Shown here piece after piece: positions 22,566 to 38,400 of a stretch of 64,000 bases of DNA. Position numbers and translations under genes: made by a program. Within the stretch, counting starts at the first letter, position 1, and every line of letters starts with the position of its first letter. The notes beneath the pieces were generated by a model. That model was not told the origin of the DNA. It ran no database searches and saw only the letters and a program-made list of their open reading frames with translations. The DNA is taken from the NCBI GenBank assembly GCA_000934455.1, contig KN882606.1, positions 61,561-125,560 of the forward strand. The letters are read 5' to 3'. Origin of the DNA: Apostichopus parvimensis. Its lineage: Eukaryota > Echinodermata > Holothuroidea > Aspidochirotida > Stichopodidae.

Positions 22566-24774
22566 CTGAATGAAATAAGAAAGAAATCAGAAAAGTAAGA
22601 TAAAACATTAAAATGCCCACGCCGTCAATCCTCCTCACCTGCAGAAAGGCTTTTTATCCATGACACAATGAATCCTAGTTTATAAAACAAGACTGTCTCT
22701 TAGCAAAGAACGCAACGCTTCTGTGTATCTGCGACACTTTCTCTCACAACACACAAACTAATATATACATGTAATAAATAGCATACATTTCAAAATCGAC
22801 TTCCTATCATCATGATTAACCTGTAACTAATATAAGGTAGTTTGTAATCATACCAAAATTAGTCATACAAACCTCTCGAACTAAACCGTCTCATTTATAT
22901 AAACAGTATACTATAGTCCGCTGTCATATATAGCAACATTTTGATACCAAGATAAGAAACCTCAAACAATTAAATTAACTTATTATTTCACTGGTCCGCT
23001 GCTCATTTTACCTACCATTCTTCCATCTACATTCTGATACAACTATAGACTTGTTAACCTAGATTTTATAAAGTTTACAGTCAACAATAATGATATGCTC
23101 ACATTAAGATTTTACTTTTCACATACCACACTGTCCATCCCACAGTGTGCTAAAAAAATCGCTTCAAAATAATGAATTAAAGCAGAGATTAAGTGTCGAT
23201 ATCTTATAGTTGTACGAAAAAGGGAAAGTTTGGAGCTAGTACTGTTTCAAATGTTTCATATTCAAGATAGTTAGCTTGAAAGTATGAAAAGAATTACTTA
23301 AATCACACTACTAAGGCGAAATAAGTGATCTGTTCAGTTCCTCGGTACAGGGTTTGATTTTAACGTTTAAATCCATCGATGTTGTATTATAATTCTTTGA
23401 TATTAAATCAAATTAGATTACCTATTGACAGATCATTCCCAGAAACTACATGTATATGTACACATGTATATGTATGTATCATACTGACCGATTTACCAAC
23501 ATGAAGTATAATATTCACTATTTGCATCACATTACCTCTTGACGATATTCTGCTTCCGTCAATTCATCTCCAATGGATTTCATCTGTAAATAAGGTAATG
23601 TGAATGGGGATGAGAACAACAATGATTGCGACAAATACAAGACTTGCTGCTTTTAAAAATGTTTAAATGATTTTCCTGTAAAATGATAGTGTTTTCCAGT
23701 AGGAATAATTTATATACTGACAGCGAATCAGCAGCTGTATAAGTTTGCGACAAAATAAATATATTGTTAGCTATACCATAGCAAGTAGGAACAGTTTACC
23801 TTATCCTCCTCCTCACCAACCACCATTACTACGTTTACCATCATGATCTAATTCCCCATCATCACGTACCATCATCGTCGTCATCATCATCATCACCATG
23901 TTCTCCCACGATCAACATAATATGCATTATGGTAATTAACATCATCAGCAACACTATCATCGTCATCGTCGTCATCATTGTCATCGTCATTATCATCATC
24001 ATCATCATTACCTGCACTACCATTTGATCCCACCATCATTTTCATGATAAGCACTATGAATAATAACATGATAATCACCATCGTCATCGTCATCGCCATC
24101 GTCACCACCACCACCACCATCGAAACCACCACCACCATCGAAACCACCACCACCATCACCATCACCATCATCACCAACACTATCATCATCATCGTCGTCA
24201 TCATCGTAGGCATCATCATTACCATCATCATCATTACTAGCACCACCATATGATCCCACCATCATTATCATGATAAGCAAAATGATTAATAACAGTATAA
24301 TCACCATCAACACCATCGTCATCGTAATCACTATCATCGCCATCGTCCTCGTCCTCGTCATAGTCACCACCACAACCATCCACCACCACCACCATCACCA
24401 TCATCATCATCACCAACATCATCAGCATCATCACCATAACCATCACCTTCCTCACACAACCATCATCATCATCACCGCTATATTCTGGTCATTTATGTGA
24501 CCACCATAACCCTTATCACTACTTTAACCATCATGATCTCATTCACCATCATCATGTACCACCATTGTCGTCACGATAATCACCATGCGATCCCGCAATC
24601 ATCATGATATGTATTATGATCATTAGCTTCATCATCACCATCATTATTATCATCGTCGTAAGCATCATCATCACCATCATCATCACTATCAGCATCACAA
24701 TATGATCCCACCATCATCATGATAATAATCATTATAATTAACATCATCACCACCACTAAAACCATCATCATCAG

Positions 24775-24836
<62 letters not shown>

Positions 24837-25206
24837 GCATCATCAGCATCATCAGCATCATCAGCATCATCACCATAACAATCACCTTCCTCACCCAATC
24901 ATCATCATCATTACCGCTATATTCTGGTCATTTATGTGACCACCATAACCATTATCACTACTTTTACCATCATGATCTCATTCACCATCATCATGCACCA
25001 CCATTGTCGTCATCATAATCACCATGTGATCCCGCAATCATCATGATATGTATGATGATCATTAGCGTCATCATCACCATCATAATCATCATCGTATGCA
25101 TCATCATCACCATCATCATCACGACCAGCATCACAATATCATCCCACCATCATCATGATAATAATTATTATAATTAACATAATCATCACCACTAAACCCA
25201 TCATCG

Positions 25207-25291
<85 letters not shown>

Positions 25292-28200
25292 AACCGCTAT
25301 ATTCTGGTCATTTATGTGACCACCATTACCATTATGACTACTTTTACCATCATTTTCTCATTCACCATCATCATGTACCACCATTGTCGTCATCATAATC
25401 ACCATGTGATCCCGCAATCATCATCATATGTAGTATGATCATTAGCGTCATCATCACCATCAATGTCATCATCGTATGCATCAAATTTTGCTTTGGAATG
25501 ACTAGCATTGTTTTAAACATAATCATTTAGTTTGTGGACTTATTTTAATTAGTTGAACCATCAAGGGTTCTTATGAAAATAAACAATGAGAGATAATTAC
25601 CGGGAAAAGTAAAGAATTTCCAGATGCCAGCATCCAACGACCAGACTGGAGATTAAGTATGTAGCATCCTTTGCTTGGTCCATAAGGAATCCAGAAAACT
25701 AGAATATCAATGAAAATTAGGGTAGGTAATCAGTTTCAACAAACTAACACAATGATATAAGACAGAACGGCAGTCAATGTTATAATATATGTTTGGAACA
25801 GGTCAAACTTCCATTAATTAATTGCATAAAGGCATACGCAGTAAAAAGTTAAAATCCGTTTATTGTTTCATAAAAAGTCAACAATTGGAGTTGAGTAATT
25901 CATACAGTATGCTAATCAGACCGGTCTGTAAATTTAATTTGATAGTTTTCTTTGATTATTTAAGTCCATTAGGTTACGTCTGAACACAAGACCGCTTACG
26001 TGAAGATTGAGGAAACGTGCAAGAAGAAAGATCAAGGGAAGCAATCATTTTGTCTCAGTGTTTTTCTCTAAAGCTAAATGTGAGATACCGACATAATTAT
26101 ATCACATAAGTATATCTATTTAACTGTCTGGTTGCATCCAAACACTAAAATATGTTTCAGGTAGAAGGGTAGAAGAGAATTGATAAGACTGTTAAAACAT
26201 ATTCGCAAATATACAATATTTTTTTCTGATGTGCATGAATTAGATATGTGTTTGTATCTGAAAGCAAATATAAATTCGTACAATGTTCATGTCAAACATC
26301 TTGTGTGTGTTTGGAATGTCATTTATACCAAACCTTACGCAGGTTACTTGAATTATGTATTTAAAACTGATAAAATGCCACCTCCCTTAGTCCTTGCACA
26401 ATTTACAAAATTATAGTTAGGTTAAGTAATTTTGTTGTGACACATTTTAAAACAGTTATCTGTCTCGAAAATTTAAGGGTCAGAGCGCCCTCAGCCACTG
26501 AATGTGCAAAGGCTTGCTCCTTTCATTGCATTGTGCAAAATCTCATGTCTGTTATCTCAATGTTATTATGGTCTTATAAGGTTGTCTTAGGTTTACAAGT
26601 TTTCAAACAGCTGTATTTTACTGTCTTTTACCTGTGTTATTTATATCAGTTATTGAAATTAAGATAGCAGATATCTGTAAATTTATGTATTCCAGTAATT
26701 TGAAATTGAAGTTTTGAGTTTATGTCTATTAAAATGCTTTTTTTCAGATATCTAAATTTATTAGAACTGAAATGTCGTGTTTTATCTAACTTCGTGTTTC
26801 AGATCTCTCTCTCATATTTATTACATTGCTCATTAACATTGCGGATGACAACACAAAACAAAAGTTGACGATTGGAAAGCAATCATATGACCTGAGCATT
26901 TGTCCTTAAAGCGTAAAGGTTGCATACAATCCATCCTTTATAGGCAGATATCGGTACATTTATCAGCGCTATGATATAAAATATCCTAATGAAAATATGA
27001 GCAAGCTACATTTTACTTGATTTATATTCGCTTTTCACCTTTGTTCACTACCAGTGCTACCCCTTCTTTTATTTTAGCGCTAAGATAAATATTTCACGTT
27101 TTTACTCTGTATTATGTTGTTATTTTAATGTCTCCATACCACACCGCAGGTGTTCCTATTGTATTTATTCTATAACGTCTTCAATGGGAACTTTTGTTGA
27201 ATCAGATTCAGGGCACTAGCTACGTTCATGTCAGATGACATTGTATTAAACATGTGGAGCCCTGGTGATGTATCCTCACTATCACCAACCAACTTTCTAT
27301 TTACTGTTCAAACGATTTAAGGAGAATTCACAACAAGTGATCATGTTATCTTATGTCAGTTAGAGAGAAAGAGATACATTTCCTTAAAGTTAACATATTC
27401 AAGCTCCGCTCACTGTTATAGCATGTTGTAGCCAGTCGAGTGTACTGTACATGGTCTAGTCTTTATTGAAGATTGCCATCTTTTGATATCTATGCTTTTT
27501 TCTGTGCGATAGTAGATGCATAGAAAGTTCATTACATCACAGTAATCTTATTTATTGTTTTTTTTTAATTGTTCCAAAGCTCTTTCTCAGCGTTGTTACT
27601 CAATTGTTCAATATCTGTCTTCATCTGTGTTAACAGAATAAATTCACTTACTCGATAATGTACCTGTAACGTTATTATATGTTAAGTTGAACAAACCATC
27701 CATCGATGTATAAGGAGGCAGCAGACAGGCTTGGAATCTGATGATTAAAGAAACAGAAACTTAACTAACAAAGAGACAAAATCAGAGACTCCATAATGAT
27801 CAGACGCTCGATTCAAAACAATTTTAAAATGAATCATATAATAAGAAATACCATTGTTAATCTCCATTCCCTAATACACAATGTGTACCAGTTACACGGT
27901 GTCTTAGCTTCTTGTTTAATTTATGTCATTAACGACGTGCACTTTATTTAATTAATCTCTCCTGATATACCGCATATAATAACCAGCTGAACAATGTTTG
28001 CGACATAATTATAAACGAGATAATTATAAATAAACAATTAATAATATCTATAAATATTACCTTTTAATTTCTGTTTGACAACTCACATCATTAGTTTGAT
28101 TGTTATTTTATGTCATGAGATACTTGGAGAATAGGGAGATCACCATAATCATCATCTTAATAACCCCATTAACCATCACTATCACCGTCATCACCACTAT

Positions 28201-29417
28201 CACCATCACCACTATCTTAATCATTAATATAATCATAATCATCACCATCATCATCATCATCACCATCACAAGCACCATCATCTTAATCACAATCATTATC
28301 ATCATTGCCATCAACATCGTCACTATCACCATCATCATCATCGTCGCTAATCTGGTCTTTTGTGTGATCATTATTACCATCATCACCACTTTTATCATTA
28401 TGATCTCCATCACCATCATAACGTACCACCATCGTCGTCATCAGTATCACCATATTATTCCACGAACATCATCATATGGATCATGATCATTAACATCAAC
28501 ATCACCAGCATGGTCTTCGTCGTCATCATCGTAAGCATCATCATCACCATATAATACCAACATCACCACCATCATCACCACCACCACCACCATCATCACC
28601 GCCAACATCATCATCAACACCATCATCAACATCACCACAACCACCACCATCATCATCACCATCACCATCATCAACATCACCACAACCACCACCATCATCA
28701 TCACCATCACCACAACCATCATCATCACCAACATCATCATCATCAACATCACCACAACCACCACCATCATCATCAACATCACCACAACCATCATCATCAC
28801 CAACATCATTATCATCACCATCACTACAACCATCATCATCACCAACATCATCATTATCACCATCATCACCAACATCATCATTATTATCATTACCGTCATC
28901 ATCACAAAATCGAATACTCCATAATGATTAAACGCTGGATTCGATTAACTTTAAAGTGAATCATATAATAAGAGATACCATTCTTTCTCTCCATTCCCTA
29001 CTACACACTGTACCAGTTACACAGTGTCTTAATTACCACCATCATCATTATTTTCAATATTATCACTATCGTCACTATCACCATCATTATCATTATCGCT
29101 AATCTGGTAATTTTGGTGACCACCATAACCATCACCATCACTATCACCACCACATCTGCCATCACAGACTTCAAAACCATCAATACCACCATCACCATCA
29201 TCACCATCATCACCATCACTACCACCACCACCACCACATCTGCCATCCCCATCACCATCATCATCATCATCACCATCACCATCATCACCATCAACATCAT
29301 CACCATCACTATCACCACCACATCTACCATCCCCATCACCATCATCATCACCATCACCATCATTACCATCAACATCATCATCACCATCATCACAATCATC
29401 CCAGTCACCATTACCAT

Positions 29418-29482
<65 letters not shown>

Positions 29483-32400
29483 CCATCGTTGTTATTTGTG
29501 TGACTACCATAACCATCATAAAAAATACCATCATGATCATATGCATTATGATTATTTACACCAACATCACCACCACCACCACCATCATCATCACTATCAA
29601 CATCACATCTATCATCATCACCACCATCATTATCATCATCATCACCACCATCCCAATCATCATTACCATCGACATCACCACCACCACCATCATCATCTTC
29701 ATCAACATCATCACCAACGCCATTCTGGTCATTTATGTGACTACCATAACCATTATAAAAAAATACCATCGTGATCACCAGCACCACCATCGTCGTCACC
29801 TTCATCATCATCATCATCATCACCATATGATCCCAATAGATCACCATATGCAACATGATCCGAATCATCGTCATCATCACCATCATAATCATCATCATTA
29901 CAATATGATTCCGCGATCATCATCATGATAAGCATCATAATTATTAACATCACCACCAACATCACCATCACCACAAACATCACCAGCATCACCATCACAA
30001 CCATCATCACCATCATCACCATATCATTCTGCGATCATCATCATGATAAACATCGTGATTATTAACATCACCATTACCACCACCATCATCAACATCACCA
30101 TCGTCATCACCACCAATATCACCATCAACATCATCAACACCTGTATCGCCACAAACATCATCATCACCACCATCATCACCACCACCGACATCACTACCGA
30201 CATCACCACCACCATCATCACCACCAACATCACCACTATCAAAAAAACCACCATCACTATCACCATCATCATCATCACCATCATTTTTACCACTATCATC
30301 ATCATCACCAAAATCATCACAATCATCATCAACATCACCATCATCAACCATCATCATCGCTATCATCATCACCATCATCATCACCACAATCACCACAATC
30401 ACCATCACTACAATCACCATCACCATCATCGCCATCATCACTATAGCAATCACCATCATCGCCATTGCTATTCTGGTATTTTGTGTGACCACCATAACCA
30501 CAATCACCACTTTTATCATCACCACCTCAAACAACATCCCTATCATCCTCATCACCATCATCATCACCATCATCACTATCATAATCATCATCATCAACAT
30601 ATGATTCCGCGATCATCATAATAAGCATCGTGATTATTTCCATCATAATCACCATCACCATCACCATCACCACCAACAGCATCATCACCACCATCACCAC
30701 CATCATCAGCATCAATATCATCATCATCACCATATGATTATGCGATCATTATCATGATAAGCATCATGGCTATCAACATCACCATCACCACCAACATCAC
30801 CATAATCATGACCATCATCACTATCATCATCATCATCAACATCAATACTATCATCATTACTACCACTTTCAACTATCATCACCATCGCAATCATTGCCAT
30901 CACCATTATCGACATCACCACTATCACAATCACCATCACCATCATCATCATCATCATCTTCATTGCTATTCTGGTCATTTGTTGTGACCACCATAACCAT
31001 AATCACCACTTTTAAAATTACCACCAACATCACCATCAATACCATCATCATCACTACCACTCTCATTATCACCGTCACCATCATCGCGATCACCAATATT
31101 GCGATCACCACTATCATAATCATCATCACCACCACCATCATCATCACCATTGTTATTCTGGTCATTTGTGTGACCACCATAACCAATCACCACTTTCACC
31201 ATCACCACCAACATCACCATCAACCTCATCACCATAATCACCACCATCATCAACATAATTATCAACATCATCATCATCACCATATGATTCCGCGATCATC
31301 ATCATGATAGGCATCATGAGTATTAACATCACCATCACCATCATCATCACTATTTTGGTCAGTTTTGTGTCCACCATCACTATACTCACCATGTTTACTA
31401 TCATGATCACCAACAGCACCATCATCGTAACCATCATGTTCACAATATATACTCAAATCATCATCATATGCATCATGATCATTAACATCATCATCACCAT
31501 CACCCTCATTGTCATCGTCGTTATCATCGTAGGCATCATCAATACCATTATCATCACCAGCAACACAATATGATCCAATCATCTTCATCATGATAAGCAT
31601 CATGATTATTAACATCATCATCACCACCAACACCATCGTCGTCACCATCACCACCATCATCATACCCTCCATCTTCATCACCATCATCATCATCGCCACC
31701 ATCATCACCACCAATAACATCAACATCATCACCATAACCACCAACATCATCAACATCGTTGCTATTCTTGTCATTAATGAGACCACCATCACCACTCTTA
31801 TCTTATCATATTTCCATCTTTACCACTATATTTATTACAATCACCGCACCCATCATCATCACCACCATTATCATCACCATCACTGTGTCCCTTTTGGTTT
31901 CCTTTTTTCTGATATATTTTTAAGGTTAGTTTTGCAACTGGGAATTTGGTGACAACACACTGTACAGTATGTAGAGATTAATTGAGAAGAAGTGTCATAG
32001 GCCTTGTAGGTTTGGGAGGAGGAGGGTGTGTGTGTGGGGGGGGGGTGGGGTTGGTGAACAGAATACTGCACTGTTAGAAAGCATCTACAGTAAAATATTC
32101 TGAAACATCAAGCTAAAAACAGAGGTACTCTGTTTGTTTCTACTGGTATGTACTGCAAACAATGATAATACAGGAGAAAAATATATACGTTATTTTGAGT
32201 TTTATTACATGTAGACTGTTTTATTGGGCTCTACTGTGTGGGAATTGACTGTAATGTTATGTGGGTTAATAATATGCATACATCAATTGTTTTTCGTTGC
32301 ATGGGGGAGGTAGTGGGTGGTTGGGGTGGGGAGCAAAGGGTTGGAGTGGAAGAGGTGAAGACAGGTTGTTGATCAGAAGAGAGTGACAATAATAGTATGA

Positions 32401-35400
32401 CAGAAGGAGACTTTGCTGAGTATGAGTGTGGTGTGTGGGGGAAGAGGGGGGGGAGGTACGGGGCTCCGTGGGGATAAATGTTGTTATCAACAAGATGACC
32501 CAAATGTTATAAACATAGATTAAGGAAATGGATAAGTGGTCAGGCATAATTGTAGTGGGTGGATTAGGGAAAGCTTATGGTTATATAGTTGAGAGGGGTG
32601 CCAAATGAATGGATGAAGAAAATTACAATATTTTTAATGTATATCATTGTTTGTTTTACTTAAACATCACTGTGCATTAATTATCAATTAATTCATATAT
32701 TAATTCAGAAAGAGAAATAGTCCTGATCAAACAAAGAGGAAATATTGGACATTTTTCCCCTTCCTTTTTATCTTATNNNNNNNNNNNNNNNNNNNNNNNN
32801 NNNNNNNNNNNNNNNNNNNNNNNNNNNNNNNNNNNNNNNNNNNNNNNNNNNNNNNNNNNNNNNNNNNNNNNNNNNNNNNNNNNNNNNNNNNNNNNNNNNN
32901 NNNNNNNNNNNNNNNNNNNNNNNNNNNNNNNNNNNNNNNNNNNNNNNNNNNNNNNNNNNNNNNNNNNNNNNNNNNNNNNNNNNNNNNNNNNNNNNNNNNN
33001 NNNNNNNNNNNNNNNNNNNNNNNNNNNNNNNNNNNNNNNNNNNNNNNNNNNNNNNNNNNNNNNNNNNNNNNNNNNNNNNNNNNNNNNNNNNNNNNNNNNN
33101 NNNNNNNNNNNNNNNNNNNNNNNNNNNNNNNNNNNNNNNNNGGCCTCGTATATCTTTATTTCAGCAAATTTTATTCTTCTGAAGAATTTATAGCTAAAAT
33201 TATGTGTTTCTGTCTCAGTTTGTCTCTATTTTACTCTCCCATTAATCATATTCCTTACCTGATTCCTGATTTCCTTGTTAGTTTATTTCTTGATTCATTT
33301 TCTTCTGTATTTGTTTTGTATTACTTCCTACAATGATCTTAACCTATCAATAAACCTTCAGTAATTATTTAATACAATAAAGTTAATAATTCATATCTTG
33401 TTTACATCATTAACATTAATTATTTATTTAATCAATTATTAACATTATTAACATATTTATTAGTTATACTTACTCCAGTTGGTTGAACCTTCGAGAGTGT
33501 TGTGCATAGTTTAATATTCCATTAACTTCATGTTTATTCATTTCTCTCCCTTCCTCTGTCTGTATGTTCATAACCTTTATTGATGTTAGGATTGGTAGAG
33601 AGAGACCAGAGGAGAGGATAATGTTCCCATCTTCACCAATCTTACTAAAGGACCAGTCTAAATTCACACAGTATATGGGAATCTGAAGAAAGGAAAATAA
33701 GAAATGTAATTAATATGATATTGCTTTATTAAAGGTTAAACTTTAACACATATTTTGTTTCTTACTAGTTTATTATTATTATTAAATACATTTAATTTGT
33801 TCTGCTTTTATCTTGAATTTGGTTATATGGAGATAATAATTTCAAAAGCGGATCCTCTTTGTTTTTTACTTTTTTTGTATGTCTGTTTCTAAATGATAAG
33901 TTGTGTTTTTTCGGTGAATGTAAATATCAATTTGATGATCAAAAGCAGAATTATTTGTTTTTCAGGAGAGCTTGTGTTTGATTTTAGAAGATATGAAAGA
34001 ATGTCTTGAATTTGTTTTATTGTTTGTTGTTGAAGAATACCATAACAACGTGTTTATTAATGTTGTTAACTTTTAAATATTTCTATGCATTATCCTACAA
34101 GGGGTGGGGTGGGGGGTTGAAACAATGAGGGATGCAGGCAGTAGGTGTAAATTATTTTAATGTAATTATTTGTTTGAAACTAGGGTGGAACTGTATACCT
34201 TGTTAACAACATCTGTTGTTATTTGTTATGTGTTGACTTTCACTGAATCTCGCTTATTCAAATATTCCTGTGTTGTTTTATTAATATATATAACACTAAC
34301 GTGCACGTTTAGTCTCATTGCTTGTTTCTTAGGAATATTAAAATATTTAAACGTTTGTTGTTTAGTTTAAATCTATTTGTTTCCTAAGGTAGTAGGGGTG
34401 GTGTGGTTTGCAGTAGTATCATCGGGTGAACATTTTCTTATCTATTTTATGGTTTATATTTTTAGAGCCGGTGTCACGAATGTTTCTCTTGTTTATAAAA
34501 ACAAAGTTTTGCTATATTTTTTATTTAAACTGATTTTTGAAGAAATAAATTTATAGAAAATTACTTTTTGTTTGTTGTTGAAGAATATACAAACGTGTGT
34601 AACTACTTGTTGTTGTTTGTTGTTTACTTTAAATATATTTTGTTAATCTGCTTTGACTACGAAACAAGGGCGGTGAGTCTGGTTATTAACGATATTTAAA
34701 TGTTACTTGCGTTTGGAGAAATACAACAACAAATATTATTCTATGTTATTAGGTGAATAATGGTAGCAGCAGGTGTACTTTATTTGAAATGTTGTATCGT
34801 TCATTATGTTTGAAAATGAGCTATCATGTTATCCTTGAATACAAGCAGTCGTTACTGTTTACCTTTATATGTATATTTACTCCTCAATTTAAACAAAGTT
34901 GATCAAATTCTATTTATAGTGCAGTGCTATATAATTTTCGTTTGTTTTGAAAAAATACAAAAGACGATTTGCAAGCGATTATTTAGTCATTTGTTTATTA
35001 AGCATATCAAAACAATTTGTAATTTTTTGTCGTTGTTTACTGTTGGTTTTGAAGATATAAAGTTTCCATTAAAACAGATGGAATAATCAAGGGTAAACAT
35101 GTTTAATTATGATATCTTTCTAACAATAAGGTGATCGGAGAGAGATTATGTAATAATATATTTCTACATGTTCCGTACTTACGTGACCCATCGACGGTGT
35201 ACTTACATTATGATTGGACGCTTTCACCAGGAGCTCTATGGCTGACCTCTGTACTGACACACTGTCTTTGCCACTGATGACTACATAATGTGAGCACAAC
35301 TCTGTAATAGTTTGAACGTCATCAGCCTGTTAAAAAAGATAAACATTTTTTTTAAATAAAAAATATAAATGATAAGGTAAAGAATAATCATTATTAACTA

Positions 35401-38400
35401 AAATAATATGATATGATCAAGTCCTACTTTACTAGTCATTACAATAATAAATCATATACATGATGAATCCTGTATTGTGTGATGAGGCAAGATGGTTGTT
35501 ACCTGTATGGGTGCACTCTACCGTACATACATAACTTGTGTAAGGACCCAACTCCTGAAATCCGAAATGTCAAACACTACCATGCCTTATATAGCCATGA
35601 TTACCAGTCGCTTTGTACGGGATGAATTAATCAGTGCAAGTATAATTCATTGATAATGAATCGTATGTATAACTGTCCATGGTTAGACATTAGAGAAAAT
35701 GAAAAACAGAAAGGTTATACGTAAAAAGTTTAAGGAAAAAACTGCAGGATGCTTATTATTTTTTACCTTCCCTGTTCACGGACCCCCTCACCCCCCCCCC
35801 CCCCCCCCCCCCGCAATCGATTCCACATGCACACAAACATACGCAAACACAACCCATCCAGGCAAATTAAATCCAAACAGAACAAAAGTCTAACCAACCT
35901 TCTTCCATCGACCGGATTGAAGATCAAGATAACAGGCATTACTCGGCCACAAAACTGAACAGAATAAAACGAAATCAATAAAGTACATTAATTAACTTAA
36001 CCGGAGCTATGTATTTAAGACTCTCAATAAATTAAAACTAAGTTACCTAAATTTTGTTAGTATAGATATAAATATTTAATTAATATTAAATACTTTTCAA
36101 CCTTGGAAGGATTTCTCTGTTTACTAATTGTTTCCAGTCTAGTATATTACTGACGTAGATGGTGGAATATCACTAGTTATTATGTCAATTCTATCACCTC
36201 ACCAGCCCTGTTTAATTGTTGCATTCACACAATATTATCGCTATCACTTATGACGTCATAATACTCATCTCATATTTACTAACACTCATGTTACCAAGAC
36301 TATTATTTATCTACTTATGGTGTAAGTTTGTCATACCTTACACCAACCTCTGATATAAGGGAGTTGGTTTGAACAATGCATATAAATACATCCATTTGTA
36401 ATGTTTTATCAACAATGTATGATCGCCACAGCACATTAGAGTAGTTAAATATCACTGTGGTATAACAAGTGTTTGTTACAGTACACAGTCTGTAACCATT
36501 ATACATTGTATTGTAACATACTGTAGTGTTAGCCATACCTTCTATTGTAACATACTGTAGTGTTAGCCATACCTTGTATTGTAACATACTGTAGTGTTAG
36601 CCATACCTTGTATTGTAACATACTGTAGTGTTAGCCATACCTTGTAAACACATAGCCATACCTTGTACATTCTTTCTTTTTAATTCTTCTGGGATTTTCT
36701 CTGGTCTGATTGATGCAGGTAGTGTGCAGTTAATAAACCTGTGATATAAAAATAAATATATCAAATGATCTTGTGTTTCTCTTTAAATACTAACAACCAG
36801 CTGACCTAACTATAGCCAGGTAACCTAATAATTAACAGAGAATACCTAATTAAAATGTATGAACAAAATGCAAATATTTTCAATTGAGATAACAGAGTTC
36901 TATTGAACGCATACAATTCTTGCTTGCACGGAATGGCACCTTCTTATCTGTCTGAGTTGATCACACCTCGAGTACCCAAACGCACCCTTCGCCCTAAGCC
37001 TATTACTGTCGTTCTACGCAGCACGAATAACAAGAAGCACTATGGCCGCAGCTTATAATGTCGCTTCACCTGATCTATGGAACGGGCTTCCTTCTAAAAT
37101 TCGTATAATCACAGACTTCACCTCCTTTTAATCACGCCTAAAAAAGCATCTCTTTCATTATAATCTTTACCAACACGCACATCGTGTACATTTCACAATG
37201 TTCATTGTATCATTTATATATGACCTGTCAATCACATTGTAATGTGTCACGTGATTAAACACCTGCACAGCAAAAGTACATATTCTCATACATCTCATAG
37301 TTACCGTAAATACATCAAACAAATGTACCGCTGAAGGTCACCTTGACAATCGGTAAACCTGTACTCTGTTTCACTACAATATTAGCCAAGAACTAACAAT
37401 ATAGTTTCCTTTCATTTAATTATTTAAAACTGAGAAAATCATCTTGTTTAATTGTTAATGTTTTTCTTCATGCATATTTTCACACTCAACAGGACTCTTT
37501 CGTAGGTCTTAAAGGCATCGAAGACTCGCCCCAAACCGCGTGCCGCGCTCTGAAAAAGTAAACTTTCTGTTGATTGCAAATAACGTTTCCTTCTTGTCGC
37601 TACAAAATGCAGACAGTAATGAAACGTGATACCTTGTTATCTTGTATCTACACCTGAGATGTCCACGCTGCTATGTACACTGTGTTGTGGGTATTGACCG
37701 TAGCTGTATGATTTGATTGTATACTATATAGTGTATAATTTCCGACGGTAGCAAGCTGTATGTGTATTTTCTGGGATTGGTAGTAGTGTCTAACACTTCT
37801 GTTACACCTCATTCGAAACTGGGTCAGATTACCGGCATGAGACGTTTACTTGTGCGCGAGTCTTCACACCCTTTAAATTCCTACAAAATCATTACTCCGA
37901 TGTTTGGAGTATCTTTGGCTTTTGATTTTAACTGTTCATCAAGGAAAAACACAAGAAGTTTTACGATTGAAACCAAAACTGTGTGCACGAGTTACGCAAT
38001 GAATCACTGATTTTGTTGGCAACCAACTAGTAATTGGTAATGGTTACCTTCTTGGAGTCATAATATATCGTTGACATTTCCTTGAAATATTTAGGGAGAC
38101 TTTTTTTAAGGATTTTTTTCTCTTGTAATTGCCTCTAAACGTTTTTGGGAAATGTAATGTCTAAAATGTGTAAAGAAACAACCGGCTGTCAATATTTCTC
38201 TTATTTTCACTTATATTTAGCATAATTTACGCCATGAAGTGAATTAAAAAAAGGCGTGGTTTGTATAATAATGTACGTCGTGATATCTGTTTGAAGAATT
38301 TACTGCACTCCACTCATACGTATCTCCGTTCTACAAATACACTCAAATCAGCCTAACTAACAAAACATTTTGCGGAAATCGAAGCATTGCTATACAAAGA

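Noticed and set aside
23893-31952. Very long open frames rich in His, Asp, Met, Ile or Thr on both strands
   Set aside because: They are translations of ATC/ACC triplet repeats, which stay open in several frames at once. There is no start context or conserved sequence.
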